DNA of 64,000 nt from Phalacrocorax aristotelis (lineage: Eukaryota; Chordata; Aves; Suliformes; Phalacrocoracidae): assembly GCF_949628215.1 (NCBI RefSeq), contig NC_134281.1:11418501-11482500 (forward strand). The letters are read 5' to 3'. Below, piece by piece: positions 46,801-57,167 of this stretch; position 1 is the stretch's first letter; the number at the start of each line of letters is the position of its first letter. The notes beneath the pieces were generated by a model that searched no databases, was not told the DNA's origin, and saw nothing but the letters and a program-made list of their open reading frames with translations. The position numbers and the translations under genes are program-made.

Positions 46801-49800
46801 GAAAAGGTCAGCAGGTGAAGCACGATGCCTTCAGTCAAGCCAGATTATGGGTATGATTTTGCTATTCATACAGTGTTTCCAAATTGAACTAAGAAACCTG
46901 AATTAAGCTACTTAAATTCTAAATGAGACTACTCCTGCAGGCTTCAATACAGTTTAAGTAATCCACATAAAAATTAATCTAATTTCACTTTCTTACAGAT
47001 CCCTTTGCAGACAAGCCCACACATTCGTAAGACCATTTATGCAATCTTGCCTCCCTGGGGAACAGACAAGGGAAACTTCTCTAAAGAGAAAAGTTATTAA
47101 AAGGGAGCTCGCTGCTGGGAAGAGTAAGGGGCAGAAAGTGACAATAGTTGTCTTTCCCCTCTCAAAGACCAAGTATCTTTAGTCCTTCAGAAGGGACATA
47201 CGTATGGAGAAAACGTTAGCTCTTTGGTGCAATGCTCATGACATGGCAGGGTAAAACAGCCTGAAGTCCCCACTACTGACGACTCCTGCAGCCGAGACAG
47301 CAAATGCTACCTACTGCTACAGGCTGCCTGCTTGTACCTAAGAACAGATTTTCACAGCATTCAGGAAGGTGACAACCAACCGAAGACATGGCTGCACAGT
47401 TCAAACAACAGGGTGAGAGGTCATTTTCAAAGTTAAGACAGGTAACCCATGAAGCTTTACCTTTCCCTTGTACAGAATGACTGGGCAAACAAATCGTCCT
47501 CTACACCTCGCCATCTTACTTCGGTTGATAAGGTCCTGCAGTTTGCCAACCTGCACAGTGCTCTCAAACCTAGTGGACAGAGATTCAGTTCAGTACACAG
47601 AGCATCTTCTCAGACATCTTTCAGCGAAGCTGCTACAGACACCCTGGGCTGTAATCCCCATCCCTTTCACCTTGAAGCCAGCTCTGAAGTTAGCAAGCAA
47701 GAGGATGCTTCTTTAAGAATTCCTTCCACTGCTGTACAACATCTGTGGATGCTTTTCCATCTCCTTTTCTTTGTTTTGAAAGACCAGCTGCACAGTATAT
47801 GACAGCAAGCATCTTCAGGGGCTTCCAGTATGAGTACTGTCAGAATCGTCTGCTACAGACTAACACTAACGAGGGACTACCACAGTAAGCCAGTGTGTAC
47901 AAAAATACACGTCCTGCTTTCCTCCCCTGCTTTCCATCAAAAAGCAGCTCAGCACTACCATCAGAGCGAATTCATTATTGGAGTGATAATTTTGCAAGGC
48001 AAAATAAATAGAGAACCAAAGCTTTAACACTCAATGAACCTTAGTCCTGGTCACCTGAGCATTTGTGTTGCCGGATAATTAGACAACTGTCTCCAAATCA
48101 GCTAGTAGGTTGAGCAGGGTAGTCAGATTAACGTCAGCTGCATCTGCATAACTAAATTTTGTTTGTTTCCCTGGTTAAAGTTAGAACAGAACTGTGTTCC
48201 AAGTTGGAGACGCTTTGGAAACAAGTTAAAATTGCTGCAATTTGTTCAAGCACCAGTCTACATATGACAGGAATCCAAACTGACTTCTGAACTATGCAGA
48301 CCTTCAGGAGGAACCATCAATGCATGGAGGACTAGTGTTTCCACAGGGAACTGGAGAAGCATCTAGGCTGACAGAATAAAAAGCAGATAAAGTCTGGACA
48401 TACAAGACTGCATGGCCATGCACATAAAGATGATTACCAAGAATTTCCAGTTAGCCCTTTCCAGTCGCAGAGCTCAGAAGACCCTAGATGAACTGACTGA
48501 TCTCTGGACACTTGTCCATTATCAACACAAGTCATCTGAAAAAGGGACAAATAGGATCACGGTAAACTCTCCAGTGGGATGGAGAAGTACCAGCATTACC
48601 GTGCAAAGCACAAGACCTCAGCTGAGATACAGCATCTGATTCTAGTGACTTACCCATGCCTGAAAAGGCACAGTGAAATAATTAGGATGGCCAGGGGACA
48701 GCCTGTGCTGCAAGAGGAGCCACCACAGAATGACTGGCAGAGCAGATGAAGACAAAGTGAGGACACAACAATATATGCATTAGGGTGGAGAAGAGAACTC
48801 ACAACGGAGGGGTAGGAGAACTCAAAGGCAAAGGACAATGCTGGCCTAGGAACAAATTAATACCTTCATGCTTGAAGTTATAAGAAAGTTGCCAAGCTTC
48901 AGGATCAGTGACAGCGTGGAGCAGCCTACCTGCAACTGCCATTCTGGGAAGGATTAAAAAAATTAATCTATTATTAGCATGCAAATTGACATGTTTGTAG
49001 AAAAGATCGTACAAGGTGGTGCCAGTGGAAGCAGTGAAACAGCAAACAAGACCTTCAAATCCTACTTTTTTTTTAAAAAGAAAGGATTCAATTCTCAGAA
49101 TTCATAGTGAAGGCTTAACATTTTTCACGTGTTTCCCTACATACACAACTATTTTGGCTGTCCAGCCTCAAAGACCTTTGACATATACCAGAATTTAAAG
49201 AACAAGAACCCAGGCCAATCTTATTTAAGCACTGTGGATGTGGGGGAGCTAAGTGCAAAGACAGGAAGACACTAACACAACAAACTTTACACAGGAGCAC
49301 GTGAGGTTGCGTGGAGGCAAGAGAAGCACACGCCTGATCAACACAGCCCAAACTCCACTCGTCGCTGTCATTGCAGACAGCCAAGAGCTCTGCAATCTGC
49401 TTCCCTCCTCACAGAGCATGTGAATAACACGCCACAGGAGCAGCCTGCAAGCAGTTTGAGAAGAGATGTCTTTGTGTACGATTCCCAATACCAATCTATT
49501 CTGAAATTTTGAGAGATTCTAACATACAGATTTGGTTGTGGGGTTGTTTTTAAATGAATGCACACAATTAAGAGACACATCCTGTGTTCTGCTTCAGCTG
49601 TCTTTATGTTTCCCTTGTAAACGGAAATACAGAGGGAAACAAGAACTTTAATATGGTGTTACCAGAATAGTTCTGCGGCTGTGCTTCTAAGTCCAGAAAA
49701 TGGCATTTGGCAAAAATCAAAAGCCTGGAAGAGGAGAAATAAGAGAAGCACCTCCCCAGGAGCTGAGACAAGCCAGCAGGTTTCACCTCTCAGCACACTA

Positions 49801-52800
49801 ACTGCGCTTCTCCAGAGAGGCATTGCAGTGCTGGGGAATGAGTCCGGGAAGCTTGGCAGGAACCTGGGACACAGGGTGAGTGAGAAGCCCAGCATCCCAC
49901 TGGGGACAGGGAAGGACGAGTCCTTCTCCCAGGCTCCCGTGTCTGTTCCCTGGGAAGCCTGCACGCACACCAGAGAGACCTGCTCTGCTATCCATCATGG
50001 CCGTGCTGCAAAGAGGGCCCTTGGACCTTCTCGTCTCAAGAACCATCATCAGTAAAGCTAGAGATAAACACAGTAAGTCGCACTGAGGCTACTGGAACAA
50101 GCGGAAAGGCTGCTCTGAAGAACGGATGGAAAGCTCCTCAGGGCCAAGTGGTTAAATCCAGCATAGGTAGGAGTAAAATCTATTGAAAAAGGTTCAAGAA
50201 CCAGAGCACTCCAACAGCAGTGTGAAAAAACATCGCTAAGGCTGCTTGGGACAAAGTAGAGAAAGAGGCAGAAGGAATGACATGGATGTGTAGCTTATCT
50301 TTTTATTTTTTGGGATTTTCAAGTAGGTTTTAGTGGCTTGGGTTTTTTGGGTGGTGTTTTTTTTCCCCCTTCAGAAGTTTGCTTTCCAGAAGATGCTGCG
50401 GGGCAACCTTACTTCTGCATTAGTCCCCTCAGCTCTCCCCACCAAATCAGACCCCAAACCTGAATTCATCTTTTTAAACACAAGGGAAATATTTCCTATA
50501 AGAGCAAACAACTGTTTTGGCAACTGTGTATTTTATACAGGTCTGAAGCAGAGTGTTCCTCACATCATTCAATTACGTACAACTGTAATCATATTCGTTT
50601 GGAGTACAGACACATAACAGCGAAGCCAAGCGTCTGCAAGTGAAACCAAAGACATGGCTCCTGCCCGAGACCTGCACATTTTCATTAAGCCCAGACAGAG
50701 TAACTCTAAGACAGTGAGTAGAGAACTGAGTGCATCCCTCCGTTTCCACTCCCTGCAGCATCTGCCTGCTCCTTCCAGGGGGATGCCGAGCTCTCCAAGC
50801 ATGAGGAAGCTGCTCCTGGCTGTGAGACATGCTCTGCTACTTCCTGTGGCTCTCCATGAGCAGGACCTGACCAAGGGGCATACAGCCACCTTGCTCGAGA
50901 GCCAAAAAACACACACCAAATTCCTCCCACTACCTCCTGCACCTGCCTAGATTTCAGAGTATTGTCAGCAAAGTTCGATGAAGCAACATCCTGTCCTCCC
51001 CCAGCTGCCCAGCTGCAGAATGATCAGGATCAGGCAGCTGACCTGGGTTAAAAATATCCATTTTTTGCTGTTTCCCCACACGGCTTCAGAAGCAGCTGTA
51101 CCAGCAGAACTGATGGGGCAGCACCAAGTTCACATAAGTGAGAACTGCTTCCAAAAGACCTTGGTATTCTCAGAGGTGTGAAGTCTCCTGTACAGTTCAA
51201 GGAGCTCTTACCAGCTGACTAAGAACACTACAAAGATGAAAGGCAGCCAAAGATGCTCAGTCCTAGAGAGAGCATCCTGTTCACTTGAAGAGGTTCTTGT
51301 GTTCTGTAACACAAGAATTGCAACAGGCTTGTCCTGGTTTCAGCTGGGATAGAGTTAATCTTCTTTGTAGTAGCTAGTATGGGGCTATGTTTTGGATTTG
51401 TGCTGGAAACAGTAGTGATAATGCGGAGATGTTTTAATTGTTGCTAAGTGGTGCTTACACTGGTCAAGGACTTTTTCAGCTCCCCCTGCTCTGCTGGATA
51501 CACAAGAAGCTGGGAGGGGACACAGCTGACCCAAACTGACCACAGGGATATTCCATACCATATGACGTCGTGCTCAGTATATAAAGCTGGGGGAAGAAGG
51601 AAGGGTGGGGACATTTGGAGTGATTATGTTTGTCTTCCCAAGTAACTGTTTTGTGTGACGGAGCCCTGCTTTCCTGGAGATGGCTGAACACCTGCCTGCC
51701 CATGGGAAGTAGTGAATGAATTCCTTGTTTTGCCTTGCTTGTGCGCGCAGCTTTTGCTTTTATGTATTAAACTGTCTTTATCTCAACCCAGGAGTTTCCT
51801 CACTTTTACTCTTCCGATTCCCTCCCCCATCCCGCTGAGGGGGAATGAGCAAGCGGCTGCTTGGTGCTCAGTTGCTGACTGGAGCTAAACCACGACAAGC
51901 ATCTATTTCACAAGTATTCCACAGAGTACAATGATGCAACTAAAAACCGGGTTTTCCTGAAACTATTTAGTGCCTTTTACAGAGATTATCACCCCAAAAT
52001 CAGGAGGAGAGGGATGATGAAGGGTAGTCTGTTTCCATAACTCTCTGGAACAGCAAATCAAGACTTGGAAAGAATTGGTATTTAAAATGTCAGTTGCCCC
52101 TGCTGCCTTGCAAAAGTCTTGGAAGAAAACAGGGCACTGAGGGTAAGTACACATGTTTTGAGCACTGATCAGAAAAATTAAGCATCCTTTGCTCTTCCAC
52201 GAACAGAAAAAGCAGAAGCATTCGGTTTCTCTTCCCTAAAACCACTCTTACTTACATTTACAGCCTCAGACTTTAGTTTCCCTTTTTTTGCAGCAAGGGG
52301 TTTAATCTTTCTAACCTGATCTAAATGTTAAGCAGAAATTCTCCCACCTGACAATCAGTTGTGGCTGTTTTTCAGAGACCCCTTCCTATGACACCCAGTC
52401 CACGTGCCCATGCAGCTGCTGACGGTTTGCCTTCCTCAGGCAAAGCAGCTGGCTGTGCCGCTGCCGCAAGGGGAACATGGTGACCGCCGTCCTTTTGAAC
52501 ACGTTACTCTTGTCACAGACACAGTTAAGACTGTGAAATTGCATTATGTTTTGTTAGAAGAGAAAATAAAAAACCAAGAGGCTGTTGTTAGAGTCGCAGG
52601 GAGCAGCTAACACTCAGCCACAAGCGAGACCAGGGCGATTCTGAGCTTGTGGGTCAAAGTCCAGGCATGAGTTGGCTTAGACTTGAGCTAAAGTGCAAGC
52701 AAGCATTTCCCGTTAACTCACTAAACCTTGGTGCCCACTGACCCACCCTCCATGGTGGGGGCAGACTATTTCTGTCAAGATTGTCTCGTCTGTCCAGCCC

Positions 52801-53767
52801 CTATCAGTGCTTCACCCCCTTCCCTGACACTTTCCAGACTAAAGTTTCTCTAATTAGAGGCCTTCTGGCAAGACCAGAGACACTTCATCAAGACAGGGAG
52901 AGCATCACAGTCCTGCTCCCAGCCACAAGCTCTGGGAGCCTCCAGGTGAGCTGCAACACAGTGATCATAAGGATCCCACGCCGTGCTCAGGTCTGCCAGA
53001 GGAGAGCAGACAGAGGAGCTAGCGCTGCCGGGGGCACCCCCTTTCCTTCGCGCCCCTCGCGCTGCCCCTTGGCTTCGCAGCTACCATGCCACCGAAACCC
53101 AAGAGACTCGGAGGAGCCCCGCGGGAGTCCGGCAGCGCGGCCTTGGTAGGCGGCGAGGGGCGCCCCGGGAAAGGCGTGCCCGGCGCCTGACACCGCCGGT
53201 TATAATTAGCCCCGTGCAGGCGGGAGGGGGGGGCTGGCGGGGCGGCCCCCGGGGGATCCGGAGCGGCAGCGGCTCCCGGCAGGCGCGGAAGCTCCCCGGG
53301 GCAAAACGGGAAGCCGCCTAGGCCGGCTGTCAGCCGCGGAGGAGGACCGACAGAACACCGGAAGAACCGAGAGGGGACCTGGAGGGGGAACCAGGGCGGG
53401 GGACCCCGGTAGCCTTACGGGTCGCGGCCGGCGCCAGTGTCGCGCTCCAGGAGGACGATGTGCCGCGGGTAGTGTGCGCAGACCTCGCCGTGCGCGTTGG
53501 GGATCACGCTGTAACGGTAATCGCGGCTGAAGAGCTCCAGGCACCGCCGCTCGATCCGCTCCACCTGCGGACGGGACAGCCGCCGGTCAGCGCCCGCCGC
53601 CCCGGTCCTCACCGCGCCGCCCCCGGCCGCCCCGGTCCCCTCACCTTCGCGGCGCCGCCGCCGTCCTTGGCGCGGTACTGTGCTCGTGAGAACTCCAGCA
53701 GCAGCTCGGCCAGGGCGCGGTCCCCGGAGCCCGCCGGGGGGCAGCCGCGGGCTGCCGCCGCCGCCAT
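19819..53767 (-). CDS. MTMR14: MTMR14 (Jumpy), phosphoinositide 3-phosphatase
   Basis: MTMR14 removes the 3-phosphate from PI3P and PI(3,5)P2 and restrains autophagy; it matters in muscle. Coding exons: 53767-53645, 53564-53419, 47569-47461, 46432-46357, 45597-45537, 44992-44870, 44031-43958, 41480-41410, 40811-40737, 38281-38215, 37279-37194, 36892-36816, 36566-36530, 35082-35012, 34378-34329, 34107-33969, 31222-31046, 23388-23233 and 19996-19819. All phases close: 1896 nt, 631 residues plus stop, against ~650 in human as I recall. The catalytic P-loop HCISGWDRTP has Cys317 and Arg323 intact. The C-terminal part is a Ser-rich tail (KSSSSSSSTHSDNF), then SGAIGGLLEQF. The start MAAAAARGCPP has G at -3 and +4; an in-frame ATG 28 codons upstream (53851) is possible but less likely. 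CPNE9 lies downstream on the same strand, LHFPL4 is divergent. Introns range from 80 nt (intron 1) to 7.7 kb (intron 17). Confidence 0.96.
23389..31045. other. MTMR14 intron 17, no other gene seen
   Basis: This 7.7-kb intron separates the exon ending in the Ser-rich EVPRSR segment from the penultimate exon. All open frames are short and unlike known proteins, and neither avian CR1 nor an LTR was recognised. The only repeat noted is a short 8-bp array at 25913. Confidence 0.6.
25913..25944. repeat. 8-bp tandem repeat (AGTTTAGG)
   Basis: Three exact AGTTTAGG copies followed by a partial one, in MTMR14 intron 17. A short minisatellite without other features. Confidence 0.85.
39350..39870 (-). 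mobile_element. Ancient CR1-like LINE fragment (3' part)
   Basis: The segment shows the order of blocks of old sauropsid CR1/L3-type 3' ends: AATCATCTAATCATCCAGTCT, then GAAGGGCCCTTTAGAA, TATTTTCTCTCTGCAAATGTACTTACAC, TAATCAAGTCA, AGCTCAACAGATTGAG, CACCTTCTCCAGTCCTC and TTTTTAATATCCTTTTTAAAAT. It is much more diverged than the other CR1 copies here and has no open frame of RT type. It lies antisense-inverted in the same direction as MTMR14, in intron 9 (38282-40736). The call rests on remembered consensus blocks only. Confidence 0.65.
44063..44397 (-). mobile_element. CR1 LINE 3' fragment
   Basis: On the + strand it begins AGAATCATAGAATCACAG, the reversed avian CR1 tail, followed by the conserved GAGGTCATCTAGTCCAA, CTGGGCAACCTGTTCCAGTG and TTCCTTATATCCAGCCTAAA blocks. 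It is about 335 bp, 5'-truncated as usual for CR1, and lies in MTMR14 intron 6, about 30 nt upstream of the exon 43958-44031. Confidence 0.92.
46241..46296. repeat. 28-bp direct tandem duplication
   Basis: Two adjacent 28-bp units (46241-46268, 46269-46296) start CAGGAAGAGCTTGCT and end TGTGTAGGT, with three mismatches. They lie about 60 nt inside MTMR14 intron 4, next to its splice donor. Confidence 0.85.
47570..53418. other. MTMR14 intron 2
   Basis: A 5.8-kb intron between the exon ending ERDTGAGRDP and the exon starting FESTVQV. It carries the solo LTR at 51330-51897 and, towards the MTMR14 start, the CpG-rich flank from about 53000. Nothing else was recognised. Confidence 0.6.
51330..51897 (+). 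mobile_element. Fossil solo LTR of an avian endogenous retrovirus, probably ERVL-type
   Basis: The element starts TGTCCTGGTTTCAGCTGGGA and ends CTAAACCACGACA, so it has the TG...CA ends of an LTR. It is about 568 bp. Inside, in the expected order, are a TATA motif (TATATAAA, 51579-51586) and a poly(A) signal (ATTAAA, 51766-51771), fitting U3-R-U5. No internal retroviral sequence or second LTR lies in the window, so it is a solo relic. It lies antisense to MTMR14 in intron 2. Clear target-site duplications were not found. The family assignment is from memory of the terminal sequence. Confidence 0.8.
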
Positions 53768-54110
53768 CCCCTCACCGCTCACCGCCGCCGCTCCATGGCC
53801 CCACCCGTCGCTTCCGCCCGCCGCCACCGTCGCTTCCGCCCGTCCGGCCAATCACCGCTCGCTCCTACCGCTGGCGTCATCGGGACGCGACACGCTGCCG
53901 CTAGGTGCGCCCCGGCCGATGCCGCACACCCCGGCCCTGCAGCCCGCCTTCCCCTCCCGCTCCGAGCGGACCCCGCCGCGCCCCGGCGCCTGAGGAGCCG
54001 CCTGGCCCCGATGCGAGCCCGCCGCGGGAGGAGCGGGGGCTGGGCCCGGGCCCGCGGGCGGGCTGCGCTCCCCGGCACCGGGCGCGGCTCAACGGCTCCG
54101 TGTCTGGGTG
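53000..54110 (-). promoter_or_regulatory. CpG island and promoter region of MTMR14
   Basis: CpG-dense sequence covering the first two MTMR14 coding exons (53419-53767) and about 340 bp upstream. It has no TATA box; GC boxes of CCGCCC type are frequent. It grades directly into a CR1 fragment at its upstream edge. Confidence 0.6.
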
Positions 54111-55100
54111 GGGACCGTTGAGGAGCGGCGTCCCTCGGGGTCCGCACGGGGACCGGGGGTATTTAACGTTTCCGTCAATGACTTGGCGGGATCGCGCCCA
54201 CCCTTAGCCGGTTTGCAGGTGACACCGAGCCGAGCGGTGCAGGTGGCACGGCAGAAGGACGGGATGCCGTCTCGAGGGGCCGGGACAGGGTGGGGAGGCG
54301 GGCCTGTGAGAGCCTCGTGGCGTTCAATCGGGCCAAGTGCAGGGTCCTGCAGCTGGGTCGGGGCAACACCGGGTATCAATATAGGCTGGGGGATGAAGGG
54401 ATTGAGAGCAGGTCTGCAGAGAAGGACTTGGGGGTACTGGGGGACAAAAAACTGGACATGAGCCAACAATATGTACTTGCAGCCCAAAAGGCCAACTGTA
54501 TCCAGGGCTGCATCAAAAGCAGTGCAGCCAGCAGGGTGAGGGAGGTGATTCTACCCCTCTGCTCTACTCTGGTGAGACCCCACCCGGAGTGCTGTGTCCA
54601 GCTCTAGAGGCCCTCAGCACAAGAAGGACATGTAACTGTTGGGAGTGGGTCTAGAGGAGGCCACAAAAATGATCTGGGGGCTGGAGCACCTCTCCTATGA
54701 GGACAGGCTGAGAGAGTTGGGTTGTTCAGCCTGGAGAAGGCTGAAGGAGGACCTTATTGCAGCCTTCTAGTACTTAAAGGGGGACTATAGGAAGGATGGG
54801 GACAAACTCTTTAGCAAGGCCTGTTGTGACAGGACATGGGGTTTCAAACAAATGGTTTCAAACTAAAGGAGGGTAGATTTAGGCTGGATATAAGGAAAAA
54901 AATTTATATGAGGGTGGTGAAACACTGGAACAGGTTGCCCAGAGAGGCTGTGGAGGCCCCATCCCTAGCGACATTCAAAGTCAGGTTGGAGGGGCTCTGA
55001 GCAAGCTGATCTAGTTGAAGATCTCCCTGCTCACTGCAGGGGGGGTTGGACTAGATAACCTCTAAAGGTCCCTTCCAACACAAACCATTCTATGATTCTA
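54080..55100 (+). mobile_element. CR1 LINE, about 1 kb, with reverse transcriptase remnant
   Basis: The + strand carries CR1 in sense direction, ending in CATTCTATGATTCTA at 55086-55100. RT-derived peptide remnants can be read, for example SGVPRG followed by a decayed INDL-like stretch, then FNRAKCRVLQLG and EKDLGVLGDKKLDMSQQ. The frame is interrupted several times. The 5' ~250 bp are unusually CpG-rich and merge with the MTMR14 island, so the exact left end is uncertain. Confidence 0.88.
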
Positions 55101-55443
55101 CTGGAGCTGCAGCGAGCTGGGGGCCACCAAGGCTTTGCATAAACCTCATTTTAGCCCTGGAGGGAGATGGGGCAAAGGTCTGTGGGCAGTGCTGAGGTGG
55201 TCTGGCCATGGCACTCTGCAGCTCAGCTGTGCCCAGGATGGGAGCAGGGATGAGGCCAGCTCATGCTGTTCATACCGGGGTTAGTGGAGAGCACTGTCAC
55301 ACCACTGGCGCACAGGGCAGACCACTCCCTTGCTCTTGCAGGGGAACACAAAACCATTTTTCATCTGCATATGTCCAGTTTGCAGATCAGCTGCAAACCT
55401 TGAGAAGGCCTGGATGAGAAGGCGGCCTTTGGAGCGTGTCATA

Positions 55444-55855
55444 TAATCACAGAATCATTAAGGTTGGAAAAGACCTCTGAGATCATCAAGTCCAACCATC
55501 AACCCAACACCACTGTGCCCCCTAAACCATGCCCTGAAGTGCCATGTCTACGTGTTTTTTGAACACCTCCAGGGATGGTGATTCCCACCACCTCTCTCGG
55601 CAGCCTGTTCCAGTGCCTGAACACTCTTTCAGTAATTTTTCCTAATATCCAATCTAAACCTCCCCTGACACAGTTTAAGGCCATTTCCTCTCATCCTATT
55701 GCTAGTAACTTGGGAGAACAACCTCCCCACCTCACTACAACCTCCATTCAGGTAGTTTTAGAGAGTGATAAGGTCTCCCCTCAGCGGCCTCTTCTCCAGA
55801 CTAAACCCTAGCTCCCTCAGCTGCTCCCCAGCCCCGCTGCCCTTCACACCCGTGC
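55444..55855 (-). mobile_element. CR1 LINE 3' fragment
   Basis: Begins on the + strand with ATAATCACAGAATCATTAAGG, then AGATCATCAAGTCCAACC, CCTAATATCCAATCTAAACC and GAGAGTGATAAGGTCTCCCC, all conserved CR1 blocks in reverse orientation. The distal part (about 55815-55855) becomes GC-rich and grades into the LHFPL4 CpG island, so the right end is approximate. Confidence 0.9.
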
Positions 55856-56336
55856 CGTGACGGCCGGGTTTGCGGCAGCTCCAGCCGAGCCTTCGGGAGG
55901 AGGGGGGCCCGAGGCAGTCGGGTCTCTGCTGGAGTTTCGGGGCCAGCGTGAGGCTGCGGGGCGGGGCAGGACCCCTTGCAAGGCACTCACCGCCATGCCC
56001 CCGCATGCTGGCAGCCTGCGGCGCCCGGACCCGGCACCCCCGTACCCCGGCCCGGAGCCGCCGGGGCAGGCCAGGGGCACAGGACCGGGCCCTGTTGCTC
56101 CCGGTGCCGGTGCGGCCCACGCTGGCCGTAACTTGCTCCAGCCCTACCGAGCCGTCAGGGAAGCCCGCGGCCCGCCGCGTGGAGTGCTCCCCCGAGATCC
56201 CGGGAGGTTGAGTGTCCTCCCCGCGGGCCGGCTCCGGCCGAACGCGCCCACGCGTGTGTCTGCTGGCGTGAACGGGGGCGGCCCGGGGTACCGGAGGCGG
56301 CCCGCCGCCGCCTCGGCCCCGCTTCACCGCCCCGCT

Positions 56337-56560
56337 CCGAACCCTGCCAAGGCGGCCCCAACCCTGCCGAGGCTGATCCGAACTTCTCCGAGGCTGCCCG
56401 AACCCTGCCGAGGCGGCCCGAACTTCCCCGAGGAGGTCCGAACCATCCCGAGCCTCCCCGAACCTCCCCGAAGTCTGCCGAGCGCATTCCGAACCCCGCC
56501 GAGCCCGTCCCGAGCGTTGCCGAAGGTGCCCGAGCCCTCGGCGGGCGGAGCCGAAGGCGG
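56337..56560. repeat. GC-rich minisatellite, 20-21 bp period with 10-bp half-units
   Basis: About eleven degenerate units begin near 56337, 56357, 56378, 56398, 56418, 56438, 56458, 56478, 56498, 56519 and beyond. The consensus is close to CCGAACCCTGCCGAGGCGGC, in which CCGA recurs every 10 bases. It lies about 200-425 bp before the LHFPL4 start codon. Confidence 0.85.
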
Positions 56561-56761
56561 CCGAAGCGGCCCGATCCCCGCGGGGCGCGCGCGGCGGGCT
56601 GGGCTCGGCTCCGCAGTGGCGGGGGGGCGCAGAGGCGGCAGCCAAGATGGCGGCGCGGGTGGCGCAGGGGCCGGCAGCCCTTGGGCGCTCCTAGGCCGCG
56701 GTCCCCCCCACCCCGGGCGGGCTCCCCGCCGTGGCGGCGCCCCCCGTTTGCGACCGGCAGG

Positions 56762-57167
56762 ATGCTGCCCTCGCAGGAAGCCTCCAAGCTCTACCATGAC
56801 AACTACGTGCGGAACTCCCGCGCCATCGGCGTGCTCTGGGCCATCTTCACCATCTGCTTCGCCATCATCAACGTGGTGGTTTTCATCCAGCCCTACTGGG
56901 TGGGCGACAGCGTCAACACCCCCAAGCCCGGTTACTTCGGGCTGTTCCACTACTGCGTGGGCAGCGGGCTGGCGGGCCGGGAGCTGTCGTGCCGCGGCTC
57001 CTTCACCGACTTCAGCACCATCCCCTCGGGCGCCTTCCAGGCGGCGGCCTTCTTCGTGCTGCTCTCCATGGTCCTGACGCTGGGCTGCATCACCTGCTTC
57101 GCCCTCTTCTTCTTCTGCAACACCGCCACCGTCTACAAGATCTGCGCCTGGATGCAGCTGCTGGCAG
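56762..57167 (+). CDS. LHFPL4: LHFPL4 first coding exon (rest of gene beyond the window)
   Basis: LHFPL4 (GARLH4) is a tetraspan protein that partners GABA-A receptors and neuroligin-2 at inhibitory synapses. The exon encodes 135 residues plus one base, starting [17 protein letters not shown]1 is about residues 22-43. The first extracellular loop holds the claudin-like GLFHYCVG...C pair (Cys65, Cys77). TM2 is about 93-119, followed by [16 protein letters not shown] at the entry of TM3. The donor is GCAG|GTACCC, leaving phase 1 for the Ala codon that continues the family sequence. SVNTPKPG and INVVVFIQ fit LHFPL4 better than LHFPL3 or LHFPL5. An in-frame ATG 27 codons upstream is unlikely, since the family begins at MLP. 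The downstream exons (...CLVLGCMIFPDGWD...) were looked for and are not in the window. It is divergent from MTMR14. Confidence 0.95.

Noticed and set aside
51325-51902. Target-site duplication around the solo LTR
   Set aside because: The 4-6 bases on either side do not match convincingly, so none is claimed.
53768-53851. 28-codon N-terminal extension of MTMR14
   Set aside because: An in-frame ATG exists at 53851, but the downstream ATG gives the family-like start and has a strong context. Kept only as an alternative.
55758-56645. 295-codon open frame on the minus strand
   Set aside because: It spans a CR1 edge, a CpG island and the 20-bp minisatellite. The peptide is low-complexity Arg/Gly/Ser without a family match; stop codons are rare in such GC-rich DNA.
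55857-57077. 406-codon open frame on the plus strand
   Set aside because: It overlaps the LHFPL4 exon in another frame; composition is Pro/Arg/Ala-rich, a CpG-island effect.
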